This document shows positions 35,034-42,354 of a DNA stretch of 64,000 bases, in pieces. The stretch comes from Treponema sp. (lineage in GTDB: Bacteria > Spirochaetota > Spirochaetia > Treponematales > Breznakiellaceae): positions 62,001 to 126,000 of the forward strand of contig WRLF01000007.1 of NCBI GenBank assembly GCA_009777735.1, in the 5' to 3' direction. Position 1 is the first letter of the stretch; every line of letters begins with the position of its first letter. The position numbers were made by a program, and so were the translations under genes. The notes under the pieces were generated by a model. It ran no database searches. It was given only the letters and a program-made list of their open reading frames with translations, and was not told the origin of the DNA.

Positions 35034-36569
35034 ATGAAAACACAGAAATCCCGTCGTTTGTACATAATCGGGGCCGGTTTCGCAGGGCGATCCCTGGCAA
35101 TTGAGATCATGACAAAGGCCATATTTGGTGAAGTTGTCGCATTTCTTGACGATGACCCCGATAAAATAGGCCGCAGCATTGAAAGAATCCCCGTCCTTGG
35201 CCCCATTCGTGATGTAGCACGCCTTTTGCGGATGAATCCCGCTGACGAGGCGATAATTGCCATTCCGAGCGCCAGCCGGGAATATCTGAAAGAACTGTAC
35301 TCAATTCTGAAAAGGGCCGGTTTTGAAAAAATAAGTATATTACCGGGAATTTCCCAGATAATTGAAGGCGATGCCCACCTTATTCAAACCCGTTCCATAG
35401 ACCCGCAGGACCTGCTGGGCAGGACGCCTGTTGCAATCCAGCTTAAACAAAGCCTTGCCTACCTTCGCGGAAAGCGGGTTATGGTTACCGGCGCAGGCGG
35501 TTCCATCGGCAGCGAAATTTGCCGACAGTTACTTTCCGCCGGAGCATCGCGCCTGTACCTTTTCGGGCATGGAGAAAATTCCATTTACCAAATTGACCGC
35601 GAACTACGGCTGTTACAGGAAGAAGGCGTTGGAGAAAAAGCAAGTCTCGTTCAGGTAATCGGTGATCTTAAAGATGCTGATTACATGGATTACATTATGG
35701 GTCACCTCCGTGCCGACGTGGTGTTTCATACCGCTGCCTACAAACATGTTCCCATGATGGAAGAAAATCCCATTGCCGCTATCGAGAATAATGTCCTTGG
35801 CACGGAAAACCTGATAAACGCTGTTATACAACAAGGTGTAAAGCGTTTTGTTCATATTACCACTGACAAAGCGGTAGATCCCGTATCTGTTTACGGAGCT
35901 TCAAAGCTGATATGCGAACAACTGGTGATAGAAGCGGCGGCAGCTATAAGTAATGCAAACTTTATGGTTGTCCGTTTTGGCAATGTGCTGGGATCAAGAG
36001 GCTCTATAGTACCGCTTTTTCAAAAACAAATCGAAAAGGGCGGCCCGGTGACAGTTACCCATCCCGAAATGCGCCGCTGGTTTATGACCATTCCCGAAGC
36101 CTGCTCTCTTGTACTCAAGGCCGGGGGTGTCGGCGAAAACGGAAAGCTTTATCTTTTGGATATGGGTGAGCCGGTTCGTATACGCGACCTTGCCGAACAG
36201 ATGATTCGGTTTTACGGTTTTGAACCTGAAACCGATATAAAAATCGAGTATACCGGCCCGCGCCCGGGCGAGCGTATTGACGAAGAGCTTTGGTCAGAGG
36301 ACGAAGAACCGCAAGAAACCGAGTACAGCCGAATCCTCCGCCTGGACAGAAAACGTCCCGGTTCCATAAACCTTACCCGCCTCATGGCAGCAATTAAACC
36401 AATCTGCCGCTTCGATCCGCAGAAACCTAAAATGTACCGCAACAACGAATTGCTAAGAGCTGTTTTACAAAATGCCATACCTTCAATGGGGGATGTAGAT
36501 ATTATTCGCGAAGATCACACACAAAGGCACGAAGGCGCGAAGGAGAGAAAAAAGGAAATAGTTACATGA
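35034..36569 (+). CDS. Nucleotide-sugar epimerase/dehydratase, CapD/FlaA1 family, soluble form
   Basis: A 511-residue protein with GGGAGGG as ribosome site. Residues about 6-130 are an N-terminal Rossmann (CoA-binding-like) domain, 'LYIIGAGFAGRSLAIEI'. The membrane helices of typical WbpM/CapD are absent. The main domain is a short-chain dehydrogenase: 'VMVTGAGGSIGSEICRQLL', 'AYKHVPMMEENP', 'TTDKAVDPVSVYGASK' (Tyr/Lys). It should act as a UDP-GlcNAc 4,6-dehydratase or epimerase. The final 20 residues are encoded by a repeat arm and are not expected in the family. Confidence 0.9.
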   Translation: MKTQKSRRLYIIGAGFAGRSLAIEIMTKAIFGEVVAFLDDDPDKIGRSIERIPVLGPIRDVARLLRMNPADEAIIAIPSASREYLKELYSILKRAGFEKISILPGISQIIEGDAHLIQTRSIDPQDLLGRTPVAIQLKQSLAYLRGKRVMVTGAGGSIGSEICRQLLSAGASRLYLFGHGENSIYQIDRELRLLQEEGVGEKASLVQVIGDLKDADYMDYIMGHLRADVVFHTAAYKHVPMMEENPIAAIENNVLGTENLINAVIQQGVKRFVHITTDKAVDPVSVYGASKLICEQLVIEAAAAISNANFMVVRFGNVLGSRGSIVPLFQKQIEKGGPVTVTHPEMRRWFMTIPEACSLVLKAGGVGENGKLYLLDMGEPVRIRDLAEQMIRFYGFEPETDIKIEYTGPRPGERIDEELWSEDEEPQETEYSRILRLDRKRPGSINLTRLMAAIKPICRFDPQKPKMYRNNELLRAVLQNAIPSMGDVDIIREDHTQRHEGAKERKKEIVT

Positions 36570-36610
36570 CTTCCGTCTTCTCTTTCTTAGCTCTGTGTCC
36601 TCCGTGTGAT
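36514..36610. repeat. Imperfect inverted-repeat element at the 3' end of the dehydratase
   Basis: The arms (36514-36551 and 36577-36610) end in exact ATCACAC / GTGTGAT and share degenerate octamers such as CACGAAGG. The left arm is read as the last codons of the dehydratase ('EDHTQRHEGAKERKKEIVT'); the right arm lies just before the aminotransferase start. It looks like a small inserted repeat of the kind scattered in many genomes. Confidence 0.5.
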
Positions 36611-36624
36611 GCATTGAGGAAAAT

Positions 36625-37845
36625 GTGAAAGCTATTGTTGACATCCCTTTTGCACGGCCATTTATCGGCAGGGAGGAAGAAGAGGCGGCGCTTCGTGTTC
36701 TGCGCTCCGGCTGGCTGACTACTGGCGCAGAAACCATTGCCTTTGAAAAAGAATTCACCGACTTCCTGCAAAACCCAACCCTCGCTCCCCATTCTCAACT
36801 CTCAACTCTCAACCCTCAACTCTTCTGCATGGCAGTAAATTCTGCTACCAGCGGCCTGCACCTGGCACTGGAAGCCTGCGGGGTAGGGCGCGCCGCCCGG
36901 AGGCGGGGTGATTCGGTGCTTGTCCCTTCCTACACATTCACTGCTACAGCGGAAGCTGCATGTTACCTGGGCGCCGATCCGGTTTTTGTTGACGTATCCC
37001 CCGGTACTTTTCACATGGATCCGGCAGCACTGGAGCAAGCAATTAAACGGCTGCCGCCGGGAAAGGCAAAGGCAGTTATTCCCGTGCATTACGGCGGTCT
37101 CCCCTGCGACATGGCGGCAATCATGGATATTGCCCATCATTACGGTTTGAAAGTGATTGAAGATGCGGCACATGCGTTTCCATCATTGACAGGGAATGGG
37201 GTATTCGCCGGAACCATCGGTGACATTGGTGTTTTCTCATTCTATGCGACAAAGACCATCACAACCGGTGAAGGCGGCATGGTGGTGTGCCGTGACGAGG
37301 CACTTGCCGGAAGGATTTCAATTATGCGATCCCATGGCATTGACCGCACAGTCTGGAACCGCTATTCTGATACAAAAGCTTCCTGGTATTACGAGGTTGC
37401 TGAGGCAGGTTACAAGTACAACCTGCCGGATTTGCTTGCCGCTGTGGGCCGGGTTCAGCTTTCACGTGCATGGGAACTTCTGCGGATGCGTGAAGAAATA
37501 GCCGCCGCTTACGACAAAGCTTTTGCAGGGAAGCAGCAATTAGTCCTGCCGTTAACCGGCCCCGGCGATGCACGTCATCTGTACCCTCTGCGCCTAAACC
37601 CGCAGCAGGTAAAAATATCACGTGACGAGTTTATCAGCAGGCTAAAAAAACAGGGCATCGGCGTATCGGTGCATTTTATTCCCCTGCATATCATGCCCTA
37701 TTATAAAAAACGCTTTTCCCTGTCTGCAAACGATTTTCCCGAAACCATGAACAGTTTCCTGCATGAAATATCCCTGCCCATCTGGCCGGGAATGACAATG
37801 GAGCAGGTGGAGAGGGTAATTGACACAGTCCTCTGTTCATTGTGA
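36625..37845 (+). CDS. DegT/DnrJ/EryC1/StrS-family sugar aminotransferase
   Basis: A 406-residue PLP enzyme that transaminates a 3- or 4-keto nucleotide sugar, probably the product of the upstream dehydratase. GTG start at 36625, 5 nt after GAGGA. Family motifs include 'VNSATSGLHLALEACGVG', 'VPSYTFTATAEA', 'VIEDAAHAF', 'FSFYATKTITTGEGG' with the PLP Lys, and 'YKYNLPDLLAAVGRVQ'. Residues about 51-70 are unusual ('NPTLAPHSQLSTLNPQLF') and are encoded by a heptanucleotide repeat, an insertion just before the first conserved block. It lies in the NusG-led set. The exact sugar cannot be told. Confidence 0.92.
   Translation: MKAIVDIPFARPFIGREEEEAALRVLRSGWLTTGAETIAFEKEFTDFLQNPTLAPHSQLSTLNPQLFCMAVNSATSGLHLALEACGVGRAARRRGDSVLVPSYTFTATAEAACYLGADPVFVDVSPGTFHMDPAALEQAIKRLPPGKAKAVIPVHYGGLPCDMAAIMDIAHHYGLKVIEDAAHAFPSLTGNGVFAGTIGDIGVFSFYATKTITTGEGGMVVCRDEALAGRISIMRSHGIDRTVWNRYSDTKASWYYEVAEAGYKYNLPDLLAAVGRVQLSRAWELLRMREEIAAAYDKAFAGKQQLVLPLTGPGDARHLYPLRLNPQQVKISRDEFISRLKKQGIGVSVHFIPLHIMPYYKKRFSLSANDFPETMNSFLHEISLPIWPGMTMEQVERVIDTVLCSL
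36793..36823. repeat. Heptanucleotide repeat inside the aminotransferase
   Basis: Three perfect TCTCAAC units and one CCTCAAC (36793-36820) plus a partial unit lie in the coding frame. The unit length is not a multiple of three, so gain or loss of one copy would shift the frame, as in phase-variable genes. Whether copy number varies is unknown. Confidence 0.55.
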
Positions 37846-37905
37846 TAATATAATATCTGTGCCTGTTTGGGTATAGTAATCGATAAAATGCTTAAGGAGA
37901 GAAAA

Positions 37906-38268
37906 ATGAAAAAAATACTTGCAATTGGATTAATCAGTTTAATGGTAATTGGCGGTTTATCAATTATTGGCTGCGGAGGCGGCGGCAGAAACAGCCCGGA
38001 AAGTGTTGTAAGGCAATTCTGGACAGCTGTTGAAAAAGGAGACACCAGGGCATATAGTAATTACATGACCCCGGAAGCAGCGGCGATGATAGCTGCCTTT
38101 GGAGAAAAAGCAGAAGGAGGAGCTGCCGAAAAAGGCGGGCTTATCAGCACGAGTGAAACCATTGACGGAGATACTGCTGTTGTGGAAATGAATTTTGGTG
38201 ACGGTTCCACAGAAGAAATTCATCTGATAAGAGTTGACGGGAAATGGCTCATTACTTTTGAAAAATGA
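37906..38268 (+). CDS. Small lipoprotein with DUF4878/cystatin-like fold
   Basis: A 120-residue lipoprotein. GGAGA precedes the ATG at 37906, which I chose over an upstream GTG/ATG because it opens a clear signal (lipobox IIGC, Cys23). 'SPESVVRQFWTAVEKGDTRAYSNYM' and the C-terminal 'IHLIRVDGKWLITFEK' are the pattern of DUF4878-like lipoproteins. Function unknown. The next gene's probable original start overlaps its stop (ATGA). Confidence 0.75.
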   Translation: MKKILAIGLISLMVIGGLSIIGCGGGGRNSPESVVRQFWTAVEKGDTRAYSNYMTPEAAAMIAAFGEKAEGGAAEKGGLISTSETIDGDTAVVEMNFGDGSTEEIHLIRVDGKWLITFEK

Positions 38269-38899
38269 TTAATACATATTTAAAAAAAAACATTATGTGT
38301 TAGCCGGTATTGGTATTGGTACAATAGCGTTTATTACGCTGCTTGTATACGTACTTGCACCCAAAGGCCGTCCTGTTGCAGCAAAAGACACAGCAACACT
38401 TTTTTCACTTGTGCAGGACGGCGATATTATTTGCCGTCTTGGCGACAGGTTTTGGTCACATTTCTTCAAAGACATATCAGAAGATGATAAACGTTTTTCT
38501 CACATGGGCATTGTCCGAATTAATGAAGACAGGATCACTGTAATTCATTCAGAAGGAGATACAGGGCACGGGCGGGATTATGTACATGAAGTCCCCCTTG
38601 AAGAATTTGTTAAAATTGCACGGGCAATAGGGGTTTACCGGATATACAATATGGACGGAAGCACAATATCAGATTCAGCGGTTAATTTTATTGGTATACC
38701 GTTTGACTGGCAGTTTGATATGCATGACAGTTCCAGAATATACTGTACTGAGCTATTGCATGTAATACTGCAGCGTATACGTCCTGAACTGGAATTGCAA
38801 ACAATATATGTCAAAGAGTTACAGAAAGATATTATTCCCCTTGATGCAATTTCAAACTCGCCGTTTTTTGAAGAAATATATTATACCGGTACTTACTAG
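38265..38899 (+). pseudogene. YiiX-like permuted papain-fold hydrolase, frame broken in poly-A tract
   Basis: The frame 38297-38899 (GTG start) gives 200 residues: one membrane helix (about 2-20), then a permuted NlpC/P60 (YiiX-type) domain with catalytic His in 'RFSHMGIVRI' and Cys in 'RIYCTELLHVIL', likely a cell-wall or thioester hydrolase. But an ATG at 38265, overlapping the previous stop as ATGA, would continue naturally into this frame if the nine-A run at 38282-38290 had ten. As written it meets TAG after 12 codons. Options: GTG start, slippage, real frameshift or sequencing error. The protein itself looks intact, so it may be expressed. Confidence 0.6.
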
Positions 38900-38957
38900 T
38901 ACAAACCTGATTTTGCTCTCTTTTCTCTTTTTTTTTTACTGACTATACTTAATAATA

Positions 38958-41036
38958 ATGGAACAGCCAGGTTTTGTTTCTGACATCTCTTTTCCGCACA
39001 TGCTGTATGCCCTGACCATCAGATCACCGGTTGCGAAGGGAAAGCTGTCCTATATTGACTGTCCTAAGCTTCCCGGCGGATATACCTTGATCACCGCAGG
39101 GGATATTCCCGGAAAAAACTGTCTTGAAAACAGCCCAATGCCGGTACTTGCAGCCGATGTATTATCCTATATTGGAGAGCCTGTAGCGTTATTGCTGGGG
39201 CCGGATAAAGACATGCTTGAGAAAATCGCAGTGAACTGCAAAGTCATTGCCGAGGAAGAACCGCCGGTTTTTACCCACACCGATACAGATGATAACATGA
39301 TCCTGACGCAACAGGATATAAAAATAGGTGATTCCGAGGCGGCTTTTTTGGAAGCGCAATATATTGTGAACGGTGTGTATACAACAGGTATCCAATATCC
39401 ATGGTTTGCTGAGCCGTCCGGTGCGGTTGCATGGCTTAAAAAATCAGACGGGTCTGCTAAAGTACAGTCATATAAAAGAAATGCCGTCATTATGGTCAGC
39501 ACGGTAACACAATGGCCTTTCCATGTAAAACGTTCCGTAGCCCAGCTTCTTGATCTCACTTTACCTGCCGTATCGGTAAGACCTGCTGTTACCGGACATT
39601 ATTTAGACGGAAAACTGTGGTACCCATCCCTCATTTCATGTCATGCGGCATTGGGCGCATGGTTAACCGAAAGACCGGTGCAGTTAATGTTGAGCAGAAG
39701 GGAAGACTTTTGCTTCTCGCCAAAACGGTTTGCAACGGAAATAAGTATTGCAAGCGCACATGATGAAAAGAGCGATCTTATTGGACTTATAATTAAGGCA
39801 CGTGTTAACCTTGGCGCATACGAAGTTAACGTAAACAACCTGCTTGATTATGTATTCCGTGGTTGCATAGAAATGTATAAAACGAAAAATATTCATTTTA
39901 GTGGTACGGTATTTAAAACAAATATACCTCCACAGGGGTCGTATACCGGGTTAGGGTTAACAAAAAGTGTTTTTGCAATGGAACGGCACAGTTCCCGTAT
40001 TGCCGAACATTGCAAACAGGATCCCGCATTGCGTAGAATCGAATATTGTAAAGATGAAAAACTCGTCGAAACTGCGATGAAGATGAGCGATTACAGCCGA
40101 AAATGGGCTTCATATAATATGCTCAGGCAGAACAGGAAACAACGTATCTCGTATGATTCTTTCAAAGGTGAATGGATTGAATCGGGAGAAATTCTGCGGG
40201 GCATTGGCCTTGCGCTGGGATATCAAAACAATGAAACGGTATATCCTGGCAATATTGAAAATGGAAAATGCGGCATTGAATTGATACTTCAAAAAGACGA
40301 AGTGCTTGAAATAAGAACAAGCAGCGTCAGCCCCGACTGCAGTATTGCGGCAATATGGTCAGGCATGGCAGCGGAGATTTTGGGAATTGATACAGATAAG
40401 GTACGGATTATATATAGTGCTGATTACCTCGATTCCGGCCCGGCTACCATGTCACATAATATTGTCACTCTCACCCCCCTGGTTAAGCAAGCGTGTATTT
40501 CCATTCATGAACAACGCTTAAAAAAAAGCCTGCCAATAACAGTCCGAAAACTGATTAAACCCCAGGATAATCCTGACCGTGTCACTATGGGATGGGCGTC
40601 GGCAGTTGTTGAGATTGAAATAAACCCGGTTGAATTCATTCCCGTTATACGGGGCGTATGGATGTGTGTGAACGGCGGAAAAATTTTATCGGAAAATGAA
40701 GCGCGCAGAAGCCTTAAGTTATCGGTGATTCAGGCATTGGGCTGGGCTTATAAAGAGCAAATCAGCTATGTTAATGGTGTTATTCCGGAGGAACAGTATG
40801 AGAATTTCGATATGTTTGGTCCTCTTGATATCCCTGAAATAACCATAGATTTTATTGAAAACAATGCAGCGGAACCTTCGGCGCCTGCGGTGTCGCTGGG
40901 GATAGGCGGTCTTCCCTTTAGCTGTGTGCCTGCCGCTTTTTTGCAGGCGGTCTCGCAGGCATTGGATTACCAATTTCAATCTATACCGCTCAAATCACAG
41001 GACATTTGGTATACGTTTGTCAGGAAAAGAGCATGA
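38958..41036 (+). CDS. Molybdenum hydroxylase large subunit (xanthine dehydrogenase family)
   Basis: A 692-residue molybdopterin-binding subunit of the xanthine dehydrogenase/aldehyde oxidase family, somewhat short for the family (about 750). The N-terminal a/b hammerhead (about 1-110) has 'LYALTIRSPVAKGKLSYIDC'; the molybdopterin domains follow, with 'GSYTGLGLTKSVFAMERH' standing for the usual 'AFRGFG' region. The usual catalytic Glu near the end (GxGEP) is replaced by Gly651 ('LGIGGLP'). The next two genes give the FeS and FAD subunits, so the complex should be complete. It may be inactive, or act on another substrate. No ribosome site is clear before the ATG. Confidence 0.85.
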   Translation: MEQPGFVSDISFPHMLYALTIRSPVAKGKLSYIDCPKLPGGYTLITAGDIPGKNCLENSPMPVLAADVLSYIGEPVALLLGPDKDMLEKIAVNCKVIAEEEPPVFTHTDTDDNMILTQQDIKIGDSEAAFLEAQYIVNGVYTTGIQYPWFAEPSGAVAWLKKSDGSAKVQSYKRNAVIMVSTVTQWPFHVKRSVAQLLDLTLPAVSVRPAVTGHYLDGKLWYPSLISCHAALGAWLTERPVQLMLSRREDFCFSPKRFATEISIASAHDEKSDLIGLIIKARVNLGAYEVNVNNLLDYVFRGCIEMYKTKNIHFSGTVFKTNIPPQGSYTGLGLTKSVFAMERHSSRIAEHCKQDPALRRIEYCKDEKLVETAMKMSDYSRKWASYNMLRQNRKQRISYDSFKGEWIESGEILRGIGLALGYQNNETVYPGNIENGKCGIELILQKDEVLEIRTSSVSPDCSIAAIWSGMAAEILGIDTDKVRIIYSADYLDSGPATMSHNIVTLTPLVKQACISIHEQRLKKSLPITVRKLIKPQDNPDRVTMGWASAVVEIEINPVEFIPVIRGVWMCVNGGKILSENEARRSLKLSVIQALGWAYKEQISYVNGVIPEEQYENFDMFGPLDIPEITIDFIENNAAEPSAPAVSLGIGGLPFSCVPAAFLQAVSQALDYQFQSIPLKSQDIWYTFVRKRA

Positions 41037-41512
41037 ATATAAAATTTATTCTCAATGGTGAAGAGAAGGAATTCCGCAGTGAAGCAAATGTACGGCTCAT
41101 TGATATACTGCGCAGCGATTTTGGATTACTGGGTGCAAAAGCCGGATGTCTTGCAGGCAAATGCGGGTTATGCACGGTCTTGTTTAACGGCAATATCATC
41201 CATGCCTGTCTCATACCGGCATTTAAAATGCAAGGTAGTGAAATTATAACGATAGAAGGCTTTGCCGAAACGGTTGAATACCGGGACATTATTACCGGGT
41301 TTGCCGAAGCAAATCTTCATAATTGCGATTATTGCAAATCCAGTAAAATCCTCAACACAGGAGCCTTACTGGGTAAAAACAACCGCCCTTCAAAGCAGGA
41401 AATTCTTGCTGCTTTCAACGGGATTATGTGCCGCTGCACCGACCCGCATCAACTGGTTGAAGGTATTGAAAAAACAGCGGATATACGGCAGCGGAGGCTC
41501 TATGGCCGATAA
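41033..41512 (+). CDS. Molybdenum hydroxylase [2Fe-2S] subunit
   Basis: A 159-residue iron-sulphur subunit that passes electrons from the Mo centre to FAD. The ATG at 41033 overlaps the large-subunit stop (ATGA). The ferredoxin-like domain has 'AGCLAGKCGLCTVLF', with a further Cys in 'IIHACLIP'. The helical domain has 'CDYCKSS' and 'GIMCRCTDPHQLVEGI'. All eight cluster cysteines appear present, although the second motif lacks the usual Gly ('CxxCxxG'). Confidence 0.92.
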   Translation: MNIKFILNGEEKEFRSEANVRLIDILRSDFGLLGAKAGCLAGKCGLCTVLFNGNIIHACLIPAFKMQGSEIITIEGFAETVEYRDIITGFAEANLHNCDYCKSSKILNTGALLGKNNRPSKQEILAAFNGIMCRCTDPHQLVEGIEKTADIRQRRLYGR

Positions 41513-42332
41513 TCCCGGTATTATTTTCTCCCCGTTAAATTATTCCGAATTATTTTCCGAGTGGAACCGTTATCCCGAAGCAGTGCTATATGCAGGCGGT
41601 ACCGGCATATTGCAGTATCAGGACAGGAGGGTGTTTGATCTGCCGCCGGTGATACTATCGCTTGACAACATTGTTGAAATGCGGCGGATTAGCCGTACGA
41701 GGCTTTTCCTGGAAATCGGCGGTATGGTAAAGCTCAGCCAGATAATTGATCTGGGAAAAACTGTTCCCCTTGTCCTTCAGCGCTGCCTTGAAAACATAGC
41801 CGGGCCACAATTACGCAATATGGCCACAATAGGGGGGAATATCTGTTTCCCCGAACGGTGTCTGGATTGTTCTGCGGCGCTGAGCGCCCTGGATGCACAA
41901 TTTGAATTGCGGACAACGCAAACATCACGCTGGATTACTGCTCCGCGTTTTTTCTCCGGATCTGATACCATTGCTCTGAACCATCAGGAACTTCTCACCC
42001 GAATAAGAATACCTTTGGATAACTGGAACTACACAGCCTATAAAAAATTTGGTTCTTATACTAAACCGGGCAGGACAATTATTTTTCTTGTTAAGTCTCA
42101 AAAAAATATATTAAATGACATAAAAATTATTTGTAAAACAAACGCTCTCTGGAGGAACAAAGACAGCGAAGGAATTCTAATTGGTAAGCAGCTTCCCCTC
42201 ACCCGCCGTATTGCCGCAGATTTTGTCGCATCCTGGGAGGATTATCTAAAGGGGATTTATGGCATGGATGAACTATCCCGTCAGGAACTGATAAATTTCA
42301 TCGAGATGAACATTTTCAACTTGATTGAGTGA
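41502..42332 (+). CDS. Molybdenum hydroxylase FAD-binding subunit
   Basis: A 276-residue FAD subunit (CoxM type). I start it at the ATG at 41502, which follows GGAGG by 5 nt and overlaps the FeS gene by 11 bp; the frame continues upstream without support. FAD motifs: 'AVLYAGGTGILQYQ' (about 25-40) and 'QLRNMATIGGNICFPE'. The C-terminal (CO dehydrogenase flavoprotein) domain is present from about 170. Electrons would leave from FAD to NAD+ or another carrier. It converges on leuS 22 bp later. Confidence 0.9.
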   Translation: MADNPGIIFSPLNYSELFSEWNRYPEAVLYAGGTGILQYQDRRVFDLPPVILSLDNIVEMRRISRTRLFLEIGGMVKLSQIIDLGKTVPLVLQRCLENIAGPQLRNMATIGGNICFPERCLDCSAALSALDAQFELRTTQTSRWITAPRFFSGSDTIALNHQELLTRIRIPLDNWNYTAYKKFGSYTKPGRTIIFLVKSQKNILNDIKIICKTNALWRNKDSEGILIGKQLPLTRRIAADFVASWEDYLKGIYGMDELSRQELINFIEMNIFNLIE

Positions 42333-42354
42333 TTCGCTGCAGCCCGGCACCTGA

